DNA of 64,000 nt. Origin: Bicyclus anynana. Taxonomy: Eukaryota > Arthropoda > Insecta > Lepidoptera > Nymphalidae. Where the stretch lies: contig NC_069100.1 in the NCBI RefSeq assembly GCF_947172395.1, positions 13,110,109 through 13,174,108 of the forward strand, read 5' to 3'. Positions 58,301 through 64,000 of the stretch are shown here, in pieces (positions within the stretch are counted from its first letter, which is position 1; each line of letters opens with the position of its first letter). Below the pieces are notes generated by a model. That model saw only the letters and a list, made by a program, of their open reading frames with translations. It ran no database searches and was not told the origin of the DNA. The translations under genes and the position numbers were made by a program.

Positions 58301-61300
58301 CGCACTAGTAAGCGCAGTGTTGGTCGACCCCCCACCAGGTGGACTGATGACATCAAGCGAGCCGCAGGGATTTGCGGTTTAGGATCGTGATGTTTGAAAG
58401 TCCCTACAAAAGGCCATGTCCTGCAGTGGACGTCCATCGGCTGATATGATGATGATGATTTGTTTAAATAACTTTCTTTGATTACTGTGGAACTAAATTA
58501 AATTAAGACAATGAGGCACTTTCGTTCGCCTCAGTTTCGACGCGTTGGTATAAAATCTTTGCAGCTAGTGCTAAAATAAACCACTGATCTCTGGTCTCAA
58601 TCTCTCTGCAGATGTCAATGTGCAGTGCACCCCTGCGCGAGCTCGGCAACCCTGGAGCGTCAGGGAGCATCTTCTACCTCACCAACGATGACGAGTTCAT
58701 CATCAAGACCGTGCAACACAAGGAGGGGGAGTTTCTGCAGAAACTCCTGCCAGGGTACTACTTAAATCTCGATCAGGTGGGTTGGAAACTTCAACCAAGT
58801 TGGGTGGTAGTTGACTCATATCAAATTTAAAAAGTGGTCCAGGTGTCCACGAAAAGTAATCTGGTTATATAGTGGTTTCATACCGAATGCGGAGTTTTCT
58901 AAGTAAAATAATTCTCATTCTCTTCTTTTTCGAACATTGTTAGTTCATGGTGGCTGTGAATTCAGCTGCAATGAAAAATTTCCCTATAGTTAGATCTAAA
59001 GTTTGAATGTTTTGTCGACATGTACAAATTTAAAAATTCTAAATAAACTAAGTCTAGTTTACAAGCATTTTTGAAACGTCATTCTGACTCTATCACCGAT
59101 TTGGAAGGCAAGATTTTATGTAGCAGGGGATCCACTGGGACAAGCAAAATTTTTAAAGTGGTCTATAAGAAAGACCACAGTTTGGAAACCTCTGATCTAG
59201 GACATAATTTATCTCTATTCCAAATTTCAGCTAATTCGTTTCATAAATAGCGACGTTAAAGAGCATCCAAACACCCATACTAAATGACTATGACATGTGT
59301 CATTCAAAGGCTCTTGCTTTATAATCTTTCAAGTAATGTTGACAATGTATTCCACAGAACCCCCGCACGTTGCTACCAAAGTTCTTCGGCTTATACTGCT
59401 ACCAGTGCAACAGTAAAAACGTGCGGCTAGTGGCCATGAACAACCTGCTGCCTTCCTACGTCAAACTGCATCAGAAGTACGACCTTAAGGGGTCCACTTA
59501 TAAGAGGAAAGTGAGTTGAATATTGATTTATGGATTCTCAAAGATCCTGACCTGTAAACCTTAAATTAAAGTTAAAACTATCTATTACATTAAAAGCAAA
59601 CATGGAAATGGATGGATAGAACGAGCTATGCTAGAAGTGTCTCTGCGTGATCGATTAAAAAATGAGGAGATCTGCAGAAGAAATAAAGTCACTGACATAA
59701 CTCAACGTGTTGCGAAGTGGGAATGGGCGGGCCACATAGTTCGAAGAGCCGATGGCCGTTGGGGTCCCAAGGTGCTGGAATGGCGGCCCCGCACCAGAAA
59801 GCGCAGTGTTTGTCGACCCCCACGTGGACTGACGACACCAAGCGAGTCACAGGGATTCGCTTTATGCAGGCGGCTCAGCTATAAAAAGCCTATGTCCTGC
59901 AGTGGACGTCCATCATCATCCATACCTGTGCCTCGCCCATTGCCACTTCAGCTTCGCGACTCGCTGAGCTATGTCGGTGATTTTAGTTCTTCTGCGGATC
60001 TCCTCATTTCTGATTCGATCACGCAGAGACACTCCTAGCATAGCTCGTTCCATCCATCTATTTCAATGTTTGCTTTTACTGTAATAGATTTTTAATATTT
60101 CTTTTCATAATGTATAATTCCAGGCAAGCAAAACTGAAAGACAAAAGAACTCACCGACATACAAAGATCTGGACTTTATGGAACACCACACAGAGGGGCT
60201 ATTCTTAGAAGCGGACACCTATAGCGCGCTTATAAAGACTATGCAGAGGGACTGCCGAGTATTAGAGAGTTTTAAGGTAAACAAACACATTATTGCATTC
60301 ATCAGCTAAAAAATCTATAATATAAAAATGAATCGCTAAACGCGTTGGTAAGCGCATAACTCAACAACGCCTGTACCAATTTGGCCAATGCTTTTTTTTA
60401 AATGTTTGTTGAAGTTCTAGGATAGTTTTTACGGCGAGAAAAATTGGAATAATTGCCGGAAAAAACCATCAAAAATAGCCCTTTTCTTTTTCCCATACAA
60501 ATGTTTACTAACTAAAACGTAGTCAATTTGAGCTTTATTGTTATTGTATAAAGTTCATATTAGTAATAATTAAAAGACGTGGTAGGGGTAGGGTATGGTA
60601 GAGTAGGGTAGGGGTAGGGGTAGGGGTAGAGTAGGGGTAGGGTAGGAGTAGGGTAGGGGTAGGGTAGGGGTAGGGTAGGGTAGCGGTGGTTGAAAGTATA
60701 CGCGGACGAAGTCTCGGGCGTCCGCTAGTTGAGAATATAGCCATGAAATATATTTCCGAAATTAATAAATATATTTGGAAAATACTCACGTCACTATTTA
60801 GCCCTGAGCATTATAATTTCATGATTTGCATTTATTAAATTTAAAAGAAAGTAATTCTCATCTAAATAAATGATATTTATTTTAATTCGAATTTGATGAA
60901 TAGTAAAGTCATTTGTCGACAAATAGCGACAATAGCTGAAAATGAAGTTACGCTAATCGGTATTAGATAGGCTAATCAGTGTGGTGGTGGTGGTACTTTT
61001 CTTTATTACGCTTCACAGCCTTACCTTTTGATGGATTTCTGCATAGGAGATATAATTATTATAATTTTTATTATAATTATTTATTTACAAATTTCTACTT
61101 AAATCATTCTTTATATCATTAGGTTCACCAATTTCTACTTAAGTCATTCTTTATATCATTAGGTTCACCAATTTCTACTTAAGTCATTCTTTATATCATT
61201 AGGTTCAATAATTTCTACTTAAGACATTCTTTATATCATTAGGTTCAATAATTTCTACTTAAGTCATTCTTTATATCATTAGGTTCACTAATTTCTACTT

Positions 61301-62715
61301 AAGTCATTCTTTATATCATTAGGTTCACTAATTTCTACTTAAGTCATTCTTTATATCATTAGGTTCACTAATTTCTACTTAAGTCATTCTTTATATCATT
61401 ATTTTCACTTATTTTCTATATGCTACATGTAACATATCTTACACAGATTATGGACTACTCTCTCCTAGTGGGTATCCACAATTTGGACGAGGCCCAAAGG
61501 GAGAAGACAGAGGCCCGAAAGAGTACTGAGTCCGGCCAGAGTGACGACGAAGATGAGCCTAAGAAGAGCGGACTTAACAGGACCAGGTAAACTCTTACTC
61601 TCCTTATCCTCTCTCCTTTTTCTCTCTTTTGAGGTCTAATTGAAGTTTACTCAAGGCTACAGTAAGCAGAATTGAGTTTGAACTTATTAACACAGTCATT
61701 TGTTTGAATTACGTTAAATACTTGATATCCGATCTGAAATAAATAAAGGTTAAGCCCCTGTAGCCAAGTGGAACGTCGATTCTCTTTCTACGAACGCAAA
61801 CGCTTCGAAAACTAGAAAAATGTATGGGAATGACAGATCTTGATCACGTGACCTGTCGACAGCTAATGTCATTCCCATACATTTTTCTAGTTTTCGAAGC
61901 GTTTGCGATCGTAGAAAGAGATTCGACGTGACATTTGGCTACATTTGGCAGGTTAGTTGGCTTGTCAGTCAGTAGGCCTAGTAAACGTTAATAACGTATC
62001 TTGTGAAAAAAAGACATATTGTTGATCAATAGCGGCAGAGTTCAATTTCACGCATTCTTCTATCCCAATCCCAGACAGTGAAATATTGAAATGTGGTGGG
62101 TTATCTTAGTCGCACTACTACATGGTTATTTTGCCGCTAAGGCATTGCTGTGATGATGTGAAATGTCATAAAATAGACACTACTTTATATTATTGATTGT
62201 GATAGTGTAATAGACACTACATTGTTTTTGGGCAAAATCACTGGATTTCGCATTTCAATAAAGATACCTAAAACCATATAAAAATAGTTTTACTAACGAT
62301 AAAGCAGGCGGCTCAGTATTGTGATGTTTGGAACTTCCTACAAAAGTTCTATGTCCTGGAGTGGACGTCCATCGGCTGATATGATGATGATAATGACCCT
62401 TTGAAAATGTTACTTTTAGTTAAATTGTCACTTACGAAAAAAGTGTCGCTTACTATAATTTCACGGTCATAATCTGTCGGTTCGCCGCTATTGGTCGAAT
62501 CGAATATGTCTTTTTCTCTTGACGATATATGTCGTATACGCATGCTAGGCCTATTGGGAAGTATTTCTAATTTCTTTTGCAAAAAACATTTTCATTTCTA
62601 TTGTAAATATTATTATTTTCATTCTCTATCGGTGACGGTTATTTTTTCTTTTTTAAAATTTTTCCAGATTTGAACAAAGCAAAGAGGATTTTAAGGCACA
62701 AGTCAAAAGAACACA
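34310..62715 (+). CDS. PIP5K: Phosphatidylinositol 4-phosphate 5-kinase, type I (PIP5K), 5' part
   Basis: Exons: 34310-34403, 34518-34561, 47779-47917, 56007-56218, 58612-58776, 59358-59510, 60124-60276, 61447-61586, 62668-62715. All are GT-AG and in phase, giving 382 residues plus two bases; the gene continues past the window. It makes PI(4,5)P2 from PI4P, mainly at the plasma membrane, controlling actin and membrane traffic. Residues 1 to about 60 are an acidic, family-specific leader. The kinase domain starts about residue 80: 'SSQIMGSIQLGIQHAIGG', a glycine-rich loop 'GNPGASGSIFY', the ATP-binding Lys in 'EFIIKTV', 'VAMNNLLP', 'DLKGSTYKRKAS', and the catalytic Asp in 'IMDYSLLVGIH'. After that comes an acidic, variable insert (ESGQSDDEDEPKK). 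The activation loop that sets substrate choice is beyond the window. Intron 2 is 13.2 kb and full of repeats. I cannot say which insect paralogue this is. Confidence 0.95.
34562..35990. other. PIP5K intron 2, first part
   Basis: Mostly unassigned AT-rich sequence. The block 35340-35600 has more even base composition but no usable open frame. Confidence 0.4.
35035..35175 (-). mobile_element. SINE-B 3' part
   Basis: ATC-rich tail and 'ctgctgagctcaaatctcct' through 'gcggattggcaaactttac'. Confidence 0.8.
35990..36335 (+). repeat. RTE-2 LINE 3' UTR
   Basis: 'acaaagggcccactaccaat' and the end 'cccacttaagtgggataagg' followed by a (GAT) tail. The same 3' end occurs inverted at 47475. Confidence 0.75.
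36587..36755 (+). mobile_element. SINE-A 5' part
   Basis: 'gacggcctccagtggtgggc' head with a small deletion in box A, then the body to 'gtactgctgagcgat'. Confidence 0.8.
36766..36808 (-). mobile_element. SINE-A fragment, inverted
   Basis: 'ctagccacggccgaagcctt' is the reverse complement of the preceding copy's middle part, giving a small foldback. Confidence 0.7.
36830..38000. other. PIP5K intron 2, unassigned
   Basis: AT-rich, no repeat family shared with the rest of the window and no exon recognised. An (ATT)n run lies at 37040-37058. Confidence 0.4.
38288..38466 (+). mobile_element. SINE-A 3' part
   Basis: From 'gtctggctagtgggaggctt' to 'cttaccatcaggtg'; a tRNA-like fragment at 38030-38068 may be its separated head. 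Confidence 0.78.
38690..38940 (+). repeat. RTE-1 LINE fragment
   Basis: 'gcgtgatcgaatcagaaatg' through 'ggtcgaccaccagatggac'. Deletions break the frame. Confidence 0.85.
39001..39325 (+). mobile_element. SINE-A, best-preserved full copy
   Basis: Box A 'tggcgcagtg' and box B 'gggttcgatcccc' are intact, followed by the full body and 'aagggctaacttgtaaagg' then an A-rich tail. Confidence 0.93.
39515..39700 (-). mobile_element. Helitron-like element, alpha type
   Basis: CTAG at 39515, hairpin, and 5' end at 39700. Confidence 0.83.
39765..39835 (-). repeat. tRNA-like fragment
   Basis: On the minus strand 'gtgggttcgaatcccaactt' is a good box B, but no cloverleaf and no proper box A can be built, so it is probably SINE-derived. 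Confidence 0.35.
39965..40232 (+). mobile_element. SINE-B, tail lost
   Basis: Head (box B altered to 'tggtttcgaatcc') through 'attctgagaggagaag', then cut into a Helitron-like element. Confidence 0.87.
40240..40514 (+). mobile_element. Helitron-like element, alpha type, interrupted
   Basis: 'atctactgaaccgattttaa' at the 5' side; 'cgcgggtgaaaccgcggggc' and CTAG at 40511-40514. A MITE is inserted between. Confidence 0.75.
40352..40480 (+). mobile_element. MITE 'cagttcgtttc' family inserted in a Helitron-like element
   Basis: 'agttcgtttcatgtagaatg' to 'catgctatctgaataacac' split the Helitron between 'cagaaactat' and 'tttacgcggg'. Confidence 0.77.
40858..41282 (+). mobile_element. Helitron-like element, gamma type, with long GGGTA array
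   Basis: 'cgaaacggctcgaccgattt' near the 5' side and 'gagcgagtccgctag' at the 3' end. Confidence 0.8.
41000..41226. repeat. (GGGTA/GGGGTA)n array
   Basis: About 225 bp of irregular GGGTA, GGGGTA and variant units, rich in GGG triplets on the + strand. It is not the insect telomere repeat TTAGG. Confidence 0.95.
41291..41446 (-). mobile_element. Helitron-like 5' part
   Basis: Minus-strand start at 41446 'tctatacgaatattattaaa', then 'gggggtaatctctgaatg'; the 3' end is lost next to the gamma element. Confidence 0.65.
41457..41790 (+). mobile_element. SINE-A, full length with an internal head insertion
   Basis: The head reads 'cctccgtggcgcagtgtggt' followed by a short duplication 'agtggcaggtggtatgcg'; body and A-rich tail are complete. 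Confidence 0.88.
41967..42300 (+). mobile_element. Helitron-like element, delta type
   Basis: Contains two similar halves ('ttaacacataggctactttt' and 'ttaacacacatattaatttt'), suggesting an internal duplication or dimer. Ends in hairpin and CTAG at 42297-42300. Confidence 0.7.
42634..42960 (+). repeat. Tandem duplication of a MITE plus flank (2 copies)
   Basis: Copies at about 42634-42785 and 42794-42960 each contain the 'cagttcgtttc' MITE and the same flank 'ccgctaaaaacggatttcgc'. Confidence 0.82.
42968..43300 (+). mobile_element. SINE-B, full length
   Basis: Intact head, a small insertion near 43187-43215, and the tail 'aagatgatgatg'. Followed by a MITE-like end 'ttatctgaaaatcact'. Confidence 0.88.
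43553..43850. mobile_element. MITE with about 57-bp inverted ends, 298 bp
   Basis: 'atactacagcctttcttgat' at the left and the inverted 'atccaaaaaggctgtagtat' at the right; the arms also share 'ctgtttaccaacaaa'. A partial copy is at 49274. Confidence 0.83.
43955..44284 (+). mobile_element. Helitron-like element, beta type, complete
   Basis: Starts 'tctacttataataaatctg' and ends 'gcgggcgtctgctag' at 44284. Confidence 0.82.
44290..44990. other. PIP5K intron 2, unassigned, partly GC-richer
   Basis: The block 44580-44790 ('gatgctccggtttcggggtg', 'gaggctcttctcagcag') looks repeat-derived but I cannot name the element. Confidence 0.35.
44990..45150 (-). mobile_element. SINE-A, 3' part
   Basis: T-run, 'acaagttagccctagactac' and 'cggtttctacacgacatcg'; runs directly into SINE-B. 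Confidence 0.85.
45151..45290 (-). mobile_element. SINE-B, head half
   Basis: 'cttcaccgtttgagacacc' to 'tatccactgggctatcacgg'; the 3' half is missing. Confidence 0.85.
45337..45490 (+). repeat. Diverged tRNA-headed SINE, left unit of a direct repeat
   Basis: 'tcgttggtccaatggttagc' is box-A-like and 'ggtcctgggttctataccc' box-B-like. The last ~60 bp recur at 45776-45841. Confidence 0.5.
45489..45735 (-). mobile_element. SINE-A, near full length with deletion
   Basis: T-run, body, and head remnant 'accactgcgcgacgtag'. It separates the two direct repeats. Confidence 0.83.
45776..45841 (+). repeat. Right unit of the direct repeat
   Basis: 'gttattggtcactttatact' to 'cccaatttgggacagttt', nearly the same as 45434-45494. 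Confidence 0.8.
46220..46492 (-). mobile_element. SINE-B, near full length
   Basis: (GATGAT)n tail, body with a rearranged middle, head 'atccactgggctatcacgg'. Confidence 0.86.
46563..47163. mobile_element. Mariner-like MITE, copy 2, with SINE-B inside
   Basis: Left end 'gtgctggggagattttccca', right end 'atactcccgagcacccctgt'. It matches copy 1 (26020) outside the insertions. Confidence 0.8.
46898..47108 (+). mobile_element. SINE-B, 5'-truncated, nested in the MITE
   Basis: Flanked by 'tgtagactcgt' (46887-46897) and 'tgtggactcgt' (47109-47119); copy 1 has the single empty site 'agtggactcgtc'. Confidence 0.85.
47164..47733 (+). mobile_element. SINE-A inserted in the MITE end and split by RTE-2
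   Basis: Head at 47164, body to 47474, then an RTE-2 fragment, then the tail 'aacttgtaaagagtaaaa'. The 22-bp MITE end is present on both sides (47142-47163 and 47734-47755), one base apart, as a target-site duplication. Confidence 0.87.
47475..47709 (-). repeat. RTE-2 LINE 3' end nested in SINE-A
   Basis: The minus strand encodes a C-terminal remnant (KRRGRPKKRWLNCVKEDM, then ELTSNRNEWKR) and ends in the (ATG) tail at 47475. 'taacttgt' or a close variant flanks both sides. Confidence 0.85.
47930..48010 (+). mobile_element. MITE 'tatagcttggcaa', one end
   Basis: 'tatagcttggcaaattcgtt' then the GC-rich interior; the right end is missing. It begins 13 bp after the exon 3 donor of PIP5K. Confidence 0.75.
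48025..48215 (-). mobile_element. Helitron-like element, alpha type
   Basis: 'cgccgcgcggtctcacccgc' at its 3' side with CTAG lost; the 5' end is at 48215. Confidence 0.78.
48237..48481 (+). mobile_element. Helitron-like element, gamma type, complete
   Basis: Starts TCTATATATATATATAAAAG, contains a GGGTA array (48373-48428), ends 'gggcgtccgctag'; A and T flank it. Confidence 0.85.
48657..48855 (+). mobile_element. Helitron-like element, alpha type
   Basis: 5' 'tctatactaatattataaag'; 3' hairpin changed to 'cacgtgggtaaaaccgcgcg' and CTAG changed to TTAA. Confidence 0.8.
49274..49440 (+). mobile_element. MITE of the 43553 family, left part
   Basis: 'cactacagcctttcttggtg' followed by matching interior; the right arm is missing. 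Confidence 0.75.
49957..50238 (+). mobile_element. Helitron-like element, beta type, 3'-truncated
   Basis: Matches 43955 up to 'cagcgatactactgtaagag'; the terminal hairpin is missing. Confidence 0.75.
50437..50580 (+). mobile_element. SINE-C, diverged
   Basis: 'caatcaacggtaaaggaacc' corresponds to box A and 'gtggtacccactcctaacac' to the body of 53018. Confidence 0.6.
50580..51440. other. PIP5K intron 3, unassigned
   Basis: No exon or shared repeat seen. The block 50990-51110 is GC-richer. Confidence 0.35.
51445..51668. repeat. Inverted pair of SINE-A fragments
   Basis: A + strand piece (51445-51580, with part of the head deleted) is followed by a minus-strand head (51583-51668, 'cactgcgccgcggaggcggt'), so the transcript could fold back. 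Confidence 0.8.
51716..52005 (+). mobile_element. SINE-B, full length without tail
   Basis: Head 'tagcccagtggatatgacct', box B 'gtgggttcgaatccggtcc', body to 'gctcagcagtgagccgg'. Confidence 0.9.
52010..52990. other. PIP5K intron 3, unassigned
   Basis: AT-rich; no exon with PIP5K similarity and no shared repeat. Confidence 0.4.
53018..53165 (+). mobile_element. SINE-C copy
   Basis: Box A 'tagctcaacggtaagagcgg', box B 'tggttcgatccccg', then 'gtacccactcctgatacagt'. The head resembles a tRNA, but the body shared with 50437 shows it is a SINE. Confidence 0.72.
53305..53395 (-). mobile_element. MITE 'cagttcgtttc' family, partial
   Basis: 'cagatagcatgggtactg' is the inverted outer end; 'gaaagtttgccgcgattcac' is the shared interior. 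Confidence 0.65.
53780..53962 (+). mobile_element. Helitron-like element, alpha type, diverged
   Basis: 'ctgaaactactgggccgat' inside and 'gacgcgtggcgtctgatag' at the end. Confidence 0.6.
53963..54144 (+). mobile_element. Helitron-like element directly abutting the previous one
   Basis: 'tctctactaacattataaag' starts exactly where the previous ends; 3' part 'acgggtgaaactgcgggg' then CTAT. Confidence 0.7.
54150..55310. other. PIP5K intron 3, AT-rich, with a (ATC)n run
   Basis: A SINE-A-like tail remnant at 54150-54200 and (AAT)n runs; an (ATC)/(GTC) run at 55107-55168 gives a serine-repeat open frame of no significance. Confidence 0.4.
55318..55352 (+). repeat. RTE-1 fragment, tiny
   Basis: 'agcgaagctgaagtggcaat' is the conserved RTE-1 segment, cut off by a MITE. 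Confidence 0.5.
55364..55462 (+). mobile_element. MITE 'cagttcgtttc' family, internally deleted
   Basis: Both outer ends present ('acagttcgtttcatgtagga' and 'catgctatctgaaaaacact'); the inner palindrome is lost. Confidence 0.75.
56362..56513 (+). pseudogene. Decayed duplicate of PIP5K exon 4 (3' part)
   Basis: Matches 56066-56218 closely at both ends, including the donor and about 35 bp of the following intron. It has a 5-bp insertion (CTAAT) after 'cccgcgcat' and the block coding for TYAPIAF is replaced, so the frame is broken. It cannot replace exon 4. Confidence 0.9.
56901..57060 (-). mobile_element. Helitron-like element, delta type
   Basis: CTAG at 56901 then 'cggacgcccgcgacctcgtt', the usual 3' hairpin on the minus strand. 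Confidence 0.68.
57060..57800. other. PIP5K intron 4, unassigned
   Basis: AT-rich, no exon or shared repeat seen. Confidence 0.4.
57815..57917 (+). mobile_element. Helitron-like element, internally deleted
   Basis: 'gtggtaacctctgaatctac' jumps to 'ggggcgtctgctag'; the middle third is missing. Confidence 0.6.
57929..57987. repeat. Perfect 24-bp inverted repeat with 11-nt loop
   Basis: Arms 57929-57952 and 57964-57987 are exact reverse complements ('aaatacaaaaccttcatttc' and its complement). Confidence 0.97.
58185..58460 (+). repeat. RTE-1 LINE 3' end
   Basis: 'accaaagtcaccgacatatc' to 'acgtccatcggctgatatga' then (GAT)n, about 150 bp upstream of PIP5K exon 5. Confidence 0.88.
58860..59340. 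other. PIP5K intron 5
   Basis: A repeat-like 'gtctagtttacaagcatttt' near 59055 resembles the LINE-like end at 31165; otherwise unassigned. Confidence 0.4.
59625..60060. repeat. RTE-1 fragment followed by an inverted RTE-1 fragment
   Basis: The + strand piece (59625-59925) is joined to a minus-strand piece (59926-60060, 'ccattgccacttcagcttcg') covering the same 5' segment, so the ends ('atggatggatagaacgagct' and its inverse) can pair. Confidence 0.85.
60314..60728 (+). mobile_element. Helitron-like element, gamma type, complete
   Basis: Starts 'tctataatataaaaatgaat', has a GGGTA array (60580-60690), ends 'tcgggcgtccgctag'. In PIP5K intron 7. Confidence 0.85.
61091..61410. repeat. Minisatellite, 8 copies of a 40-bp unit
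   Basis: Units start at 61091 and then every 40 bp; unit begins 'atttctacttaagtcattct' and contains 'ttatatcattaggttca'. Copies differ at few positions, and the last unit diverges at its 3' end. It ends 36 bp before the PIP5K exon 8 acceptor. Confidence 0.98.
61759..61945. mobile_element. Foldback MITE with about 75-bp inverted arms
   Basis: Arms contain 'tttctacgaacgcaaacgct' and its inverse with few mismatches, plus a shared 'tgtatgggaatgaca'; the loop is about 30 bp. In PIP5K intron 8. Confidence 0.85.
62290..62396 (+). repeat. RTE-1 LINE extreme 3' end
   Basis: 'gtgatgtttggaacttccta' to 'catcggctgatatgatgatg'. Confidence 0.8.
62668..62715 (+). other. PIP5K: PIP5K exon 9, likely symmetric cassette exon (48 nt)
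   Basis: Acceptor 'aatttttccag', 16 codons' worth of sequence (FEQSKEDFKAQVKRT), donor candidate CA|GTATGG. Entry and exit are both phase 2 and the length is a multiple of three, so it can be skipped without a frameshift. It codes within the variable insert of the kinase. The donor is the weakest part of the call. Confidence 0.5.
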
Positions 62716-62719
62716 GTAT

Positions 62720-64000
62720 GGATTATTTTCTTTTTTTTTATTGTCTTGTCCATAATGTTATAGAGCAGTACCCTTAATGCACGTACCGCAAGTTGGTATT
62801 TGAAATACCTTAACACTAGATTAAAATAGACCCAATGGCCCTTATCATAAGTCTCTAATTTATTCAAACTTCGCTTTATTTAATAAAAGTCGAAAGTAAA
62901 GAAAATACAACTTTAAAATATCGTAGCATAAGGTCTATTTTACTCTGAACAATGTTTCGATATTCGAAATACACTGATTGCGTGTGTATGTGGAATATAT
63001 AAGGGTACTGGAGCCTGTATCGTCCCTTCTCTTTCTAACGCACTAACCGTTATATCTGTCTATCTCTGTCTAATCAAACTACTACATCTTGTACAAAATA
63101 GTCTCTTACAATGTTCATGCATGATAGATATATAGTGTTTAACAAAAAATACAGAATAGGTTATTTTATTGGCCCTATATTTTAATATTTCTTTTTTAGA
63201 AAAATATTTTTTTTCATTTATGCATGTAGTCAAATTCAATTATTTTTTAGTTATTTGTACATTTGACTAACATTCCAGATTTTATTGGGAAGAGATATTT
63301 TTATTACAAAAAAAAATATTCATAAGTTTTGTATAAAAAGCATGTGATGTATTGTCAGGTGTTGGTAACGTTTTTGGGACATCAAAAATCAAAATTTTTA
63401 TTTTATTCATTTTGAAAATCATGGGGCATCTGAAAGACATAATACCGTTATATAATATTGAATAATGGGACATGTCGCTTACATTTATTTTAGTTTCTTT
63501 CATATTTCTAACAATGTCTTAATGACAATGCATGTCACAAGTTACTTTAGTTATGAACTAACTTTGTTCTGAACTAAATTAATTTTAAATTAAATGACTG
63601 ACTTAGAGTAGGTATGTACTGACTTATATATAAATATAGTTTAGTGTGATTGTTTAGATAGTTAACTGAATGAAAACAAGTCATAAATAGTTCCTAGTTC
63701 CTTGAACACCAAATGTTCTTGTCTTTGTAGACAGAGAGTAAAGGAGGTTGATGTATGTACTTACTACAATGTTTATTGTCTATGAGTTATAGTCCTTAGT
63801 CCTAATAGCAACTGTTAGGAGGTTGAGTATTTACACACCATACACTCACCTCTTGGTAATTTATTATTTCCTTTTATTGCACACGTTTTATTTAATTAAA
63901 ACGTTTAATCATTCCATTTCCATCATCAAAATCGATATTTGGAAATTGCACAAAAACAGATTCCGAAGTAAAAAAATATTTTTAAAAAGTCGCCATTTTA
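62720..64000. other. AT-rich sequence, PIP5K intron continuing past the window
   Basis: No further PIP5K exon is visible; the remaining kinase-domain exons must lie to the right. Confidence 0.5.

Noticed and set aside
61091..61410. CRISPR-like array
   Set aside because: The 40-bp units are contiguous with no spacers, and this is an animal nuclear sequence.

Overview
The window is animal nuclear DNA, almost certainly from a moth or butterfly. Support: spliced genes with GT-AG introns in AT-rich sequence, several tRNA-headed SINE families, RTE-type LINE fragments, many non-autonomous Helitron-like elements (5' TC, 3' hairpin then CTAG, inserted between A and T), and proteins of insect type. 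There are no bacterial operons, CRISPR arrays, rRNA genes or free-standing tRNA genes. One run of 200 N (5996-6195) is an assembly gap.

Genes from left to right. (1) TMA7, + strand, two coding exons (5315-5437 and 5928 into the gap). (2) An unrecognised acidic protein of 218 residues, + strand, 7794-8450. (3) A 16-exon, 791-residue PWWP + IBD chromatin protein of the LEDGF/PSIP1 family (insect JASPer-like), - strand, 33341 down to 14885. (4) An unrecognised two-exon gene of 404 residues with three internal repeats, nested on the same strand in intron 8 of (3), 23864-22455. (5) A type I phosphatidylinositol 4-phosphate 5-kinase (PIP5K), + strand, from 34310 to the right edge; nine exons are visible and the C-terminal part of the kinase domain lies outside. 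The LEDGF-like gene and PIP5K are head to head with 968 bp between start codons.

Most of the rest is repeats. I define the families used below. SINE-A: head 'ggcctccgtggcgcagtgg', about 320 bp, A-rich tail. SINE-B: head 'tagcccagtggatatgacc', about 280 bp, (GAT)n tail. SINE-C: head 'tagctcaacggtaagagcgg'. RTE-1 and RTE-2: truncated LINE 3' ends with (GAT)n tails. Helitron-like subfamilies: alpha (hairpin 'cgcgggtgaaaccgcg'), beta (contains 'gatcgatactgatgcc'), gamma (internal GGGTA/GGGGTA array), delta (end like 'gcgtccgctag'). There are also several MITE or foldback families. Two related MITE copies (26020-26757 and 46563-47163) act as empty sites for each other and expose precise nested insertions.

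Most notable: the IBD exon of the LEDGF-like gene has a 150-nt (exactly 50-codon) copy in the next intron behind a (CATA)n array. Exon, array and copy form one open frame with an intact donor in the same phase, so a 635-nt alternative exon could be spliced in frame. Part of PIP5K exon 4 was likewise duplicated but has decayed. No multi-gene 'system' in the bacterial sense is present; the genes are unrelated housekeeping, chromatin and signalling genes plus two unrecognised ones.
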